Source: Thermoplasmata archaeon
GTDB taxonomy: Archaea > Thermoplasmatota > Thermoplasmata > Lutacidiplasmatales > UBA184
DNA: 22,590 bases
Assembly: GCA_030044695.1 (NCBI GenBank)
Contig: JASIDM010000037.1
Location: 1-22,590, forward strand
Reading direction: 5' to 3'
In this document: positions 1 to 8,100 of the stretch, in pieces
Numbering within the stretch: the stretch's first letter is position 1
Layout: each line of letters begins with the position of its first letter
Translations under genes and position numbers: made by a program
The notes under the pieces: generated by a model
Database searches by the model: none
Told to the model about the DNA's origin: nothing
Seen by the model: the letters and a program-made list of their open reading frames with translations, nothing else

Positions 1-758
1 AGCAGGTTGGTGTACGACGGCGCCGCGCCCTTGAGCACCTCGAGGGGGGTCGCCGGCTGATCGAGCGGGGCGGGTCCGGCGAGGGCGTACGCCTGGGCCC
101 GCTGGTGGGGATTCTCCCCGTACCGCAGGACGAGCGGGTCCGCTCGGAGGAGGACCTCGGCCGGGAACCCCGGCGGAGGGGACGATCTCGGTCGGAGCCC
201 GGAGGCGATCGCGGCGTCGTAGCGGGAGCAGCGCGCGAACGCCTCAACGGCGAGGTGCCGGCGGGTCGCGTCGCTGAGCCGCCCCCCTCGCTGCTGGAGC
301 TCGGCGAGGATCGCGGCGTACTGGGACGGATCGCTCGCCACGGCGACGGCGGCGTGGTTCTTCGCCGCCGCCCGAGCCAGCGCGACCCCGCCGATGTCGA
401 TGAACTCCTCGCGGTCGGTCGCCTCCGGCTGGTCCGCGAGGTGGCGCTCGAACGGGTAGAAGTTCACGACCACGAGGTCGAACCGTCGGAGCTGGCGCTC
501 CGCCAGCTCGACGAGGCCTTCGGAGGTCCGCGGGGCCAGGATCCCCCCGAAGACGGCGGGATGCAGGGTCTTCAGCCGGCCCCCGAACCATGCGTCGACG
601 CCCGTGAGCTCCTCCACGGCCCGCGCCGAGCCTCCCGCGGCCGTGACGGCCCGACGCGTTCCCGCGGTGGCCCAGAGCTCGACCCCCAGGGCCGAGAGGC
701 CGGCGGCGAACTCGCCGAGGTGGTCCTTGTCCTCGACGCTGAGGAGCGCGCGTTCCAC
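1..758 (-). CDS. purH: PurH, AICAR formyltransferase/IMP cyclohydrolase, N-terminal part (cut by window edge)
   Basis: PurH performs the last two steps of IMP synthesis: formylation of AICAR with 10-formyl-tetrahydrofolate, then ring closure. Only the first 252 residues are visible; the gene continues past base 1. The start is well fixed: GTG at 758 gives VERALLSVEDK, matching the family opening (RALISVxDK). The MGS-like cyclohydrolase domain follows, with KTLHP at residues 63-67, then GGIL, a VVNFYPFE block, and an IGGVALARAAAKNH block. RYGENPHQ at residues 212-219 and a following SYTNL mark the passage into the formyltransferase part, so the protein is probably the full bifunctional form rather than a stand-alone cyclohydrolase. 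An in-frame TTG at 782 is a less likely start. An inverted repeat lies just upstream. The same window encodes PurP, a folate-independent alternative for the formylation step. The family call is firm; the state of the C-terminal domain cannot be seen. Confidence 0.93.
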   Translation of the reverse strand, partial: MERALLSVEDKDHLGEFAAGLSALGVELWATAGTRRAVTAAGGSARAVEELTGVDAWFGGRLKTLHPAVFGGILAPRTSEGLVELAERQLRRFDLVVVNFYPFERHLADQPEATDREEFIDIGGVALARAAAKNHAAVAVASDPSQYAAILAELQQRGGRLSDATRRHLAVEAFARCSRYDAAIASGLRPRSSPPPGFPAEVLLRADPLVLRYGENPHQRAQAYALAGPAPLDQPATPLEVLKGAAPSYTNL

Positions 759-820
759 TCGGGGCTCGGACCCGGCCGCCAAGCTCCTTACCCGGGACGG
801 GGAGGATAGAAGGACGATAA

Positions 821-838
821 CGTTGCGGTGGCGCAACG
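821..838. promoter_or_regulatory. 7-bp inverted repeat upstream of purH (operator candidate)
   Basis: CGTTGCG and CGCAACG form a perfect 7-bp inverted repeat separated by GTGG. It lies about 63 bases behind the purH start codon, directly upstream of an AT-rich patch (minus strand TTATCG, then TTCTATCC) that could be the purH TATA region. Size, symmetry and place fit a repressor or activator site. Function is inferred from position only. Confidence 0.4.
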
Positions 839-890
839 CCCCCGGCAGCCCGGTCGACCTCGGAGACGACGGTCCGCGGGGCGAAACCTG

Positions 891-898
891 TATTTAAT
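891..898 (+). promoter_or_regulatory. TATA box of the pilin-like gene
   Basis: TATTTAAT stands out in a GC-rich background, 35-42 bases before the ATG at 933. Transcription would begin near 918-922, leaving a leader of about 12 bases. A second weaker AT patch (TAAACTAG) follows at about 910. Confidence 0.55.
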
Positions 899-932
899 CG
901 AAGCCGGCCTAAACTAGATTCCCCGAGGGGAG

Positions 933-2705
933 ATGCGGCGGGCTGGGCGGTCGTGGGACGTAGTGGCCGGCCCGCCGGGCCCCGGTTCCCCGCCGGCTTC
1001 GGGGACCCTTACCGCGTCCCCGCACCGGATCCGTCTCGCCTCGCGCCCCCGCGGGGAGCCCCGCGTCCCGGCGCCGGCCCGGTCACGACGTACGTCCCCC
1101 CGCGGTTGGCGACGTCGAGGACGTCGCGGGCAGGTCGCGGCCGTGGCGACGATCCTCGGCCTGCTCCTCGTGGTGACGGTGATGGCGAACTACCTGGCGA
1201 CGCAGCTCCCGCAGCAGATGGCGGTGAACGACGCCAACCACGAGCTCGTCGTGGAGAACCAGCTCAGCCGGCTCGGCGCCACGCTCCGGTCGATCGCCGG
1301 CGCGGGGGCGATCGGCGCCGAAGTGACCCAGCCGATCTCCCTGGGCTCGCTGGGGACCCCGCCGTTCGCCGGCCCGGACGGCGCCCAGATCACCCGCGGC
1401 GCGCAGGGGAGCGCCTTCGACACGTCGTTCACGGTCACCTCGGGGGTGACGTTCGCGCCGCCGACCGTCGGGCCGGCGGGAGGGACGACGGGCGGGGACT
1501 CGTGCTCGACGAGCTCGACGAGCCTGAGCTGCTCGGGGAGCGGCAAGGTGTTCTGGAACTTCTCGAGCACGAGCCCGACGGCGTACTCCCTCTCCACCTC
1601 GGGCGGACCGTACAACCTCAGCGTCTCCGCGTCCCACAGCTCCCTCGCCGTGACCTCGAGCTCGAGCACGCCGGAGTACCTATTGCTCGTCGGGAGCTAC
1701 GACGACGTCAACATCACCATCAGCGGCAGCGGTACCGGGCTGCACCTCACGGTGATCGGCTCGAACGACACCATCCAGTTCCTCTCGGGCAGCTGGACCT
1801 CGTCGACGGTCTCGGTCCTGCTCGTGGGGAACGGCGACACCGTCAGCACGGGCACGGAGAGCATGACCAGCTCCCACCTCACCGTCAGCGCCTGGGGCTC
1901 CAGCGACGCCGTCACCCTCGGCACGATCAGCGCCACCAGCAGCGGCATCGCCGTCTACTACGACGGCTATTCGAGCTCCGGCTCCTCCGCCACCTGCCCC
2001 GTCGACAACCTCGCCGCCGACACCGACTCGGTCGGCAAGTCGACCGGCTCCGCCCAATCGGGAGGGACCTACACGGTCACCTTCAACGACACGTCGGTCT
2101 CGAGCGGTACGGCCCCCTCCCCATGGACGGGCACGTACGCGGAGCCGGCCCCGTTCGCCTGCCCGTTCTACGCGACGGCGACCCTGCCGCTCACGCCGTC
2201 GACCAGCGGCGGCGGCTCGCTCCTCGTGGAGCTGCGGAACACCTACAGCCCGGACGCCATCGTGGCGTTCGACCTCGGCGCGGTGGTGTTCGCCCAGGGG
2301 AGCGCGCTGCCGGTGACGATCGTCCCCCCCGGGATCAGCTTCGTGAACGGCGCGCTGACGCTCTGGGTGCCGCAGTTCATCGGCGGCTACGGCACGGAGG
2401 TCGGCACGGGAACGGCCGAGCTCGCCGCGCGGCTCGTCTCCCTGCTGAACGTGAACCAGCCGTCGGGCGGTTTCTCGCTCTCGGGGCGGACGTCGGTCGC
2501 CGTGACGACCCCGTTCGCCGCGGCCTGGCTCGCCGACCTGGACGGTCTGCCGGCCCTCGCGGGCGACGTGGCGTGCGCCCCCGCGACCTCGGTCGCCTGC
2601 ACCGGCCCGTTCGAGTTCAACGGGCCGCTGGCGACCGTCTACGTGAACGTCACCGCGACGTCGCTAGCGTTGCAGCTCGCGACGTTCAGCCTCACGATCA
2701 GCTGA
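933..2705 (+). CDS. Secreted or anchored pilin-like surface protein with beta-strand repeats
   Basis: Predicted to be exported and anchored by one N-terminal hydrophobic helix, like archaeal type IV pilins. Residues 1-66 are Arg/Pro-rich. Then comes RRGRRG, a likely prepilin-peptidase site, followed by QVAAVATILGLLLVVTVMA (about residues 67-85), which is the class III signal peptide plus helix. The following stretch (NYLATQLPQQMAVND) is polar and helical. From about residue 170 the protein is rich in Ser, Thr and Gly, with four tandem repeats at about residues 249-338 and further beta-rich segments to the end at residue 590. ATG 933 fits the TATA box at 891, but a 66-residue leader before the cleavage site is unusually long. 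GTG 963 is an alternative; GTG 1143 would remove the signal. The 3' end overlaps rnp2 tail-to-tail by 42 bases. Exact role (pilus, S-layer-associated or adhesin) is unknown. Confidence 0.7.
   Translation: MRRAGRSWDVVAGPPGPGSPPASGTLTASPHRIRLASRPRGEPRVPAPARSRRTSPRGWRRRGRRGQVAAVATILGLLLVVTVMANYLATQLPQQMAVNDANHELVVENQLSRLGATLRSIAGAGAIGAEVTQPISLGSLGTPPFAGPDGAQITRGAQGSAFDTSFTVTSGVTFAPPTVGPAGGTTGGDSCSTSSTSLSCSGSGKVFWNFSSTSPTAYSLSTSGGPYNLSVSASHSSLAVTSSSSTPEYLLLVGSYDDVNITISGSGTGLHLTVIGSNDTIQFLSGSWTSSTVSVLLVGNGDTVSTGTESMTSSHLTVSAWGSSDAVTLGTISATSSGIAVYYDGYSSSGSSATCPVDNLAADTDSVGKSTGSAQSGGTYTVTFNDTSVSSGTAPSPWTGTYAEPAPFACPFYATATLPLTPSTSGGGSLLVELRNTYSPDAIVAFDLGAVVFAQGSALPVTIVPPGISFVNGALTLWVPQFIGGYGTEVGTGTAELAARLVSLLNVNQPSGGFSLSGRTSVAVTTPFAAAWLADLDGLPALAGDVACAPATSVACTGPFEFNGPLATVYVNVTATSLALQLATFSLTIS
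1677..1946 (+). repeat. Four tandem ~22-residue beta-strand repeats within the pilin-like protein
   Basis: Residues about 249-338 of the pilin-like protein contain four imperfect units of 21-23 residues. Each has a hydrophobic strand followed by a G-x-x-D turn: LLLVGSYDDVNI, LTVIGSNDTIQF, VLLVGNGDTVST and LTVSAWGSSDAVTL. The regular spacing suggests a right-handed beta-helix or beta-solenoid. The fold is inferred from the pattern. Confidence 0.5.
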
Positions 2706-3092
2706 GGCGCCGCGGAGCCGCGGGCCGGTCGTCGGACCGCCCCCGGCGGACCCTGCTCGCGCGACCCAGGCCCGGGCCTCGACCAGGGTGCCCCAGGTCC
2801 GGACCGTTCGCAGGCGCGTGGGGCCAGGTTCCGGCGGCGCGGAGTTCCAGGCCCGGCGGGCGTCGGGGGCGCTCCCCCGAGGGACCCGGACGACGGCGCG
2901 GGCTCCTTGGGAGCGGATCAGCCGGTACGGCAGCCCGGCGAGGCCGGCCGCCGCGAGCGCCCGCTCGAGGCAGGGTCCCCACGCTGCCGGAAGGAGGGCA
3001 GGAAGAGGTTCGCCCGCTACCTCGACGCCGAGGTAGCGGGAGCGAGGGCGGGGGGGTCTACCGGACGAGGTCGATGACTTCCTCGGACTCAC
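2664..3092 (-). CDS. rnp2: RNase P protein component 2 (Pop5/Rpp14 family)
   Basis: A protein subunit of archaeal RNase P, which removes 5' leaders from pre-tRNAs; 142 residues. The family pattern can be followed throughout. RYLGVEV (residues 19-25) matches the RYIxFEI first strand, and the helix ending LERALAAAGLAGL is followed by YRLIR. GARAVVRVPRG matches the strand-and-basic-turn segment of Pop5. RLRTVRTWGTLVEARAWV matches the closing segment (IIRTxGVSGTIKRLKRKFL in Pyrococcus). The only usable start before RYLG is GTG at 3092, inside the 3' end of ftsZ in another frame (35-base overlap), with GGGAGG about 11 bases upstream. Translation is therefore probably coupled to ftsZ. The last 35 residues are a low-complexity Arg/Gly tail that runs into the convergent pilin gene. 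Sequence similarity is modest, so the family call is good but not certain. Confidence 0.7.
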   Translation of the reverse strand: MSPRKSSTSSGRPPRPRSRYLGVEVAGEPLPALLPAAWGPCLERALAAAGLAGLPYRLIRSQGARAVVRVPRGSAPDARRAWNSAPPEPGPTRLRTVRTWGTLVEARAWVARAGSAGGGPTTGPRLRGASADREAERRELQR

Positions 3093-4191
3093 CGGTCGCG
3101 TAGCCTCCCTTCTGACCGAGGAGGCTCGTCGCCCGGACGCCCGTGATGATCAGCAACACCTTGATCGTGTTCTCCATGTCCGGCGAGTTCTCGACCGAGC
3201 ATCCCCAGATGATGCGGGCCCGCTTGGAGATCTTGCCGCCGACGAGGGCCGCGGCCTTCTCGGCCTCGCTGACCGTCATCGTGGGTCCGCCGATCACGCG
3301 GACCAGGGCGCCCGTGGCGTCCTTCAGCTCGACCGACCCGAGCAGCGGGGAGGTCAGGGCCTCGGTGACGGCCTCGGTGACGCGGTCCGTGGCGCTCTCG
3401 CTCTCCCCGAGCCCGATCAGGGCAACGCCCCCGTCCTTCATGACGGTCAGGATGTCGGCGTAGTCGAGGTTGACGAGGCCGGGCCGGGTGACGATCTCCG
3501 TGATCCCCTTGATCGCCGTCATCAGGACGGCGTCGGCGAGCTTGAACGCCGAGTCGAGGGGCATCCGGGGGACCAGCTCGAGGAGCTTGTCGTTCTGGAT
3601 CACGATCGTCGTGTCGCAGACGCGGCGAAGGCGCTCGAGCCCGTCTCGGGCCTGCTCCATCCGCGCGGCCCCCTCGCCGGCGAACGGCAAGGTGACGACC
3701 CCCATGGTGAGGGCCCCCGCTTCCTTGGCGAGGCGGGCGACGAGATGGGCCGAGCCCGTGCCGGTCCCTCCGCCCATGCCCGCGGTGACGAAGACGATGT
3801 GCGCCCCGTTGAGGAACTGACGGAGCTCCTCCTCGTTCTCCCGGGCCGCCTCCTCGCCGATCTCCGGGCGGGCCCCGGCCCCCAGGCCCTTGGTGGCCCG
3901 GCGGCCGATCAGGATCTTGCGCGGCGCGTGGATCGTCAGGAGGTGCTTGGCGTCGGTGTTGATGGCGCACATCTCCGCGCCCTGGATCCCCTCCTCGACG
4001 CAGCGGTTGATCGTGTTCGACCCCCCGCCCCCGCAGCCGACGATGCGAATGTTGACCTTCAGGGTCTCCGCCAGCTTCGCGAGCTCGGCGTCGTCGTTGC
4101 TCTGGTACGCCGGCGCCGTCGGCTTCCGCTCCTCGACCAGGCTCTGGTTCTCCTGGTGCTTGGCGATCGCTTCCTGGATGATGGACTTCAT
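3058..4191 (-). CDS. ftsZ: Cell division GTPase FtsZ
   Basis: A tubulin-like GTPase that polymerises at midcell as the division ring. It has 377 residues, normal for archaeal FtsZ. GCGGGGSN (residues 52-59) is the first nucleotide loop. GGGTGTGSA (140-148) is the tubulin/FtsZ signature. NLDYAD (241-246) is the T7 loop, with Asn and both Asp residues needed for GTP hydrolysis across the filament interface. About 45 residues precede the GTPase core (charged, Gln/Glu-rich), and the tail after the core is short, ending VIDLVR. I did not resolve FtsZ1 from FtsZ2. ATG 4191 gives MKSIIQEAIAKH, and a TATA-like box lies about 67 bases upstream. The downstream rnp2 start lies inside its 3' end, so the two genes probably form one transcript. 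Confidence 0.97.
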   Translation of the reverse strand: MKSIIQEAIAKHQENQSLVEERKPTAPAYQSNDDAELAKLAETLKVNIRIVGCGGGGSNTINRCVEEGIQGAEMCAINTDAKHLLTIHAPRKILIGRRATKGLGAGARPEIGEEAARENEEELRQFLNGAHIVFVTAGMGGGTGTGSAHLVARLAKEAGALTMGVVTLPFAGEGAARMEQARDGLERLRRVCDTTIVIQNDKLLELVPRMPLDSAFKLADAVLMTAIKGITEIVTRPGLVNLDYADILTVMKDGGVALIGLGESESATDRVTEAVTEALTSPLLGSVELKDATGALVRVIGGPTMTVSEAEKAAALVGGKISKRARIIWGCSVENSPDMENTIKVLLIITGVRATSLLGQKGGYATGESEEVIDLVR

Positions 4192-4257
4192 CGTCTGTTC
4201 CCGTCCTGTTTGTCAGACGAGCGTCATACGCTCTGCGCAACGATTCTGGAGGTCGCT

Positions 4258-4265
4258 ACATAAAC
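4258..4265 (-). promoter_or_regulatory. TATA box of ftsZ-rnp2
   Basis: On the minus strand this reads GTTTATGT, the most AT-rich patch between ftsZ and the divergent CADD gene. A start about 25 bases downstream, near 4233, would give a leader of about 42 bases before ATG 4191. The rest of the 211-base intergenic stretch holds the CADD promoter and nothing else I recognise. Confidence 0.5.
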
Positions 4266-4368
4266 ATTTGCGTGAAGCGGAAGGTCCTCTCGACTGGTGG
4301 GGCGTCGTCGCTCGGCCGGCTCGCGCCGGAGCTCCCCTCGAAGACCGCGCCACGACGGCGGTGGTCCG

Positions 4369-4380
4369 AAAGCTTGTTAG
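4369..4380 (+). promoter_or_regulatory. TATA-like box of the CADD gene
   Basis: AAAGCTTGTTAG lies 23-34 bases before ATG 4403, the spacing expected for a leaderless archaeal transcript. No Shine-Dalgarno sequence is seen, which agrees. Confidence 0.5.
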
Positions 4381-4402
4381 ACCCCGCGCTCGTCCGCGCG
4401 CC

Positions 4403-5086
4403 ATGGACCGCTGGGTCGGGCCGATCGACGAGCTGCTGCGAACTCGCCATCTCCTCAAGCATCCGTTCTACGTCGCCTGGTCCCACGGGGAGCTCCCGCT
4501 CGAGACCCTGCGAGACTACGCCGGGCAGTACTTCCGGTTCGAGTCGGCGTTCCCTCGGTTCGTCGCGGCGGCCTACGCGCGGCTGGAGGACCAGCGCGAT
4601 CGTCGGGTCCTGCTCGAGAACCTCATCGACGAGGAGGGTCGACCCCCGACCCATCCCGAGCTGTGGCTCGACTTCGCCCGGGGGATCGGGCTCTCGCGGC
4701 GGGCGACGCTCGACGCCCGGCCGAAGGCCGCCACGCAGGCCCTTCTGGACTGCTACGAGCGGCTGACGCGCCGCTCTCCCGAGGAGGCGGTCAGCGCCCT
4801 GTACGCCTACGAGTCGATCTTCCCGGAGATCGCCGCCGAGAAGTCCCGAGGGCTCCGGGCGAACTACGGGATCCGGGATCGCGCGACCCACGAGTTCTTC
4901 CGGGTCCACACCGGCGCCGACGTGGAGCACTCCCGGGCCGAGCGACGTATCCTGTCGGGGCTCCTCGGCCAGTCGCCGGCGGCCCGCTTGGCCGCCCTGC
5001 GGGCCTCGCGCCGCTCGATCGGCGCCTGGTGGTCGTTCCTGGACGCCTTCCCCCTGCCCGCCGGCGACGGGGCGCGAAGCTCGTAG
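4403..5086 (+). CDS. CADD-family heme-oxygenase-fold protein, probable self-sacrificing p-aminobenzoate synthase
   Basis: A 227-residue all-helical protein that can be aligned by eye with Chlamydia trachomatis CADD (CT610), which makes p-aminobenzoate from one of its own tyrosines with a dinuclear metal centre. Every key position is present: Tyr23 in HPFYVAW (CADD Tyr27, the proposed precursor), Tyr39 (CADD Tyr43), metal ligands Glu77 and His84 in DEEGRPPTH, Glu137 in YAYES, and His169, Asp173 and His176 in HTGADVEH. Lys147 in AEKSRGL matches CADD Lys152, the proposed amine donor. Residue offsets from CADD are a constant 4-5, so the match is not a chance motif. ATG 4403 fits the TATA-like box at 4369. 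It stands alone, divergent from ftsZ, with DP2 following from its own promoter. The pABA product would feed folate or methanopterin synthesis. TenA and PqqC are relatives that fit less well. The activity itself is inferred. Confidence 0.85.
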   Translation: MDRWVGPIDELLRTRHLLKHPFYVAWSHGELPLETLRDYAGQYFRFESAFPRFVAAAYARLEDQRDRRVLLENLIDEEGRPPTHPELWLDFARGIGLSRRATLDARPKAATQALLDCYERLTRRSPEEAVSALYAYESIFPEIAAEKSRGLRANYGIRDRATHEFFRVHTGADVEHSRAERRILSGLLGQSPAARLAALRASRRSIGAWWSFLDAFPLPAGDGARSS

Positions 5087-5128
5087 GGCGCGCCGCTTCG
5101 CCCGCACCGCGACGCGCTGCGGACCGCG

Positions 5129-5148
5129 ACGCCGACCCGCGTCGGCGT
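5129..5148. promoter_or_regulatory. 8-bp inverted repeat between the CADD gene and DP2
   Basis: ACGCCGAC and GTCGGCGT form a perfect 8-bp inverted repeat around CCGC, followed by the palindrome GCGTACGC (5145-5152). It abuts the DP2 TATA-like box. It may be an operator for the polymerase gene or an RNA hairpin at the end of the CADD transcript. No U-run follows, so a terminator is less likely. Confidence 0.4.
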
Positions 5149-5151
5149 ACG

Positions 5152-5160
5152 CAGTTATGA
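5152..5160 (+). promoter_or_regulatory. TATA-like box of DP2
   Basis: CAGTTATGA, the only AT-rich patch in the 96-base gap, is centred about 27 bases before GTG 5183. This supports GTG 5183 as a leaderless start. Confidence 0.45.
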
Positions 5161-5182
5161 GCCGCGACTCGCTCGTGGCCGC

Positions 5183-8100
5183 GTGGAATCGTACTTCCTC
5201 TCGGTCGAGGCGGAGGTCGAGCGGGCGTACGCGGCCGCGGGGAGGGCCCGGGCCGTCGGTCTCGACCCGTCCCGGGTCCCGGAGATCCCGCGCGCGCGGG
5301 ACATGGCGAGCCGGGTCGAGGAGCTCCTCGCCCACCTCCACGTCGACGGGATCGCCGAGGAGATCCGCGCGCTGGCCCGCACCCTGCCCCGCGAGGAGCT
5401 CGCCGTCGCGCTGGCCCGACGGCTCGCCCGCGATCCGAACCGAGGGGGCTCGACGCAGGAGCGGGTCGAGGTCGCCCTGAGGGTCGGGCTCGCCGTCCTG
5501 ACGGAGGGGATCCTCGTCGCCCCGCTCGAGGGGCTCGCCGACGTCCAGATCCGGAGCTTCGGCTCGGCGCCGCCGTACCTGGAGCTCGACTACGCGGGAC
5601 CGATCCGCGCGGCCGGCGGAACGGCCCAGGCGCTCAGCGTCCTCCTCGCCGACATCGTGCGCCGAGACCTCGGGATCCCCGCCTACCACGCCGACCCGGC
5701 CGAGGTCGGACGGCTGCAGGAGGAGATCCCCCTCTACAAGTTCCACCAGCACCTGCAGTACGTCCCGACCGCCGACGAGATCCGCCACGTCGTCGCGCAC
5801 CTTCCCGTGGCGATCTCCGGCGAGGCGACGGAGGGCGACGCCGAGGTGAGCGCCTTCCGCGACCTCCCCCGGGTGCCGACGAACGGACTGCGCGGCGGCG
5901 CCTGCCTCGTGATCGCCGAGGGGCTGTGCCAGAAGGCCGCCAAGCTGAGGAAGATCGTCGACAAGCTCGGTCTGGACGGCTGGGAGTTCCTAGCCGGCCT
6001 CGGGGGCCATGCCTCCGAGGAGGACGATCCCCGGTTGCCGAAGTACCTCCAGGACGCGGTCGGCGGGCGGCCGGTCCTCGCCCACCCGGACCGACCCGGC
6101 GGGTTCCGGCTCGTGTACGGCCGGGCGCGGACGAGCGGCCTCGCGGCCTGCGCGCTCCCTCCCGCGACGATGGTGGTCCTGCAGCACTTCGTCGCCATCG
6201 GCACCCAGGTCAAGCTCGAGTACCCGGGCAAGGCGGCGGCGATCGGGCTGTGCGACGACCTCCAGGGCCCGATCGTCGAGCTCGAGGACGGCACGGTCAC
6301 CGAGGTGCGGGATCCCGCCTCGGCCGAACGGCTCCTGCCCAAGGTACGGCGGATCATCGACCTCGGCGAGCTCCTGGTCAGCTTCGGGGAGTTCCTCGAG
6401 AACAACCGGCCGCTCGCCCCCGGCGCCTACTCCCCGGACTGGCACCGCCAGGAGCTTCGGGCGGTCGGGGTCGACCCGGACGAGGAGTCGGGGAGCACGT
6501 CGCTCGAGGCGGCCGTCCGGCTCGCCCGGACCCGCGGGGTCCCGCTGCACCCGCGGTGGCTGCTGTTCTGGCACGACCTCAGCCCGCCGGAGCTGCGCGC
6601 GCTCGGGGAGTTCGTCGAGCGCGCCGGACGGTGGCGCGACGGCGCGCTCGAGCTCCCGCGCGATCCGGCCTGGCACGAGCTCCTGGTCCGGCTCGGCTTC
6701 CTGTTCCGGCCCCTCGACGGCGCTCGCCTTCGCGGCGAGCCCGACGCCAGCGCGTCGCTCGTCCTGGGCCTGGGGCTCGAGCCCGAGGGCGAGGAGCTTC
6801 GACGCCGGACGCCGCTCGAGCCCGTGGACGACGATCCCCTCGCCTACGTCGGCCGGCTCAGCGGCGTGCCGATCCGGGCGCGCGGGCCGTCGCGCGTCGG
6901 GGGACGGGTCGGCCGTCCGGAGAAGGCGTACGCGCGGGCGATGCAGCCGAACGTCCACGGCCTCTTCCCGGTCGGCGAGGCCGGCGGCCCCACGCGCTCG
7001 ATCGTCGAGGCCGCGCGACGCAGCGCGGGCGAGGGGGTGCGGGCCGAGCTGGGGCTGCGTCGATGCGGGCGCTGCGGCAAGACGACGGTGTGGAACCGGT
7101 GCGCCTGCGGCGAGCACACCGAGCCGACCGGCGACACGGCGGTCCAGCGGCTCCCGCTCGACACGCTCTGGAAGGAGGCCCTCGTCCGCCTGTCGCTGCC
7201 GCAGGCCCCGAGCCCGAAGGGGGTGAAGGGGCTCACGTCGGTCGGCAAGGTCCCCGAGTGCCTCGAGAAGGTGATCCTCCGGGCGTCCCACCGGGTTTCG
7301 GTCTACCAGGACGGCACGGCGCGGTTCGACCTCACGAACCTGCCGCTCACGCACTTCCGTCCGGCCGAGATCGGGCTCCCCGTCGAGCGGGCGCTCGCCC
7401 TCGGCTACGCGCGCGACCGCGCCGGGGCCCCGCTCACGGATCCCGAGCAGCTCGTCGAGCTCCGTCCCCAGGACCTCATCGTGTCGCGCTCGTGCGGGGA
7501 GTATCTCGCCCGCCTCGCCCGGTTCGTCGACGATGAGCTGGTCCGGCTCTACGACCTCGAGCCGTTCTACCGGGTCGAGGGGCCCGACGACCTGATCGGC
7601 GCCGCGGTGATCGCGCTCGCCCCCCACACGTCGGGCGCCGTCGCGGGGCGGCTGATCGGCTTCACCCAGGCCGAGGCGTGCTTCGCCCATCCGGTGTTCC
7701 ATGCGGCCAAGCGACGGAACTGCGACGGAGACGAGGACTCGGTGACGCTGCTCATGGACGCCCTGCTGAACTTCTCCCACGCCTACCTCCCCTCCAGCCG
7801 CGGCTCCAAGATGGACAAGCCGCTCGTCCTGACGACCCGGCTCGTGGCGACCGAGGTCGACAAGGAGGCCCAGAACGTCGACGTCGGCTCGGGCTACCCG
7901 CTCGAGCTGTACCGCGTGGCGGCGCGCCGGGGCTCCCCGAAGGAGGTCGAGGCGCTGATCGACGTCGTCGGCCATCGCCTCGGCTCGGAGCGGGCGCTCG
8001 CGGAGTACGGGTTCACCCACGCGACGACGCGGATCGCGGGCGGGCCCGTCCGCTCGGCGTACCGCGACGGACGGACGATGACCGACCTGGTCGAGCGGTC

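Noticed and set aside
105..809. Plus-strand open frame of 234 codons at the left edge.
   Set aside because: It is antisense to purH, which has an unmistakable protein match on the minus strand.
4403..5086. TenA thiaminase or PqqC assignment for the heme-oxygenase-fold protein.
   Set aside because: The complete CADD ligand set and the Tyr and Lys substrate residues fit CADD much better.
7700..7760. Intein at the DP2 active site.
   Set aside because: NCDGDED is continuous with the flanking polymerase sequence.
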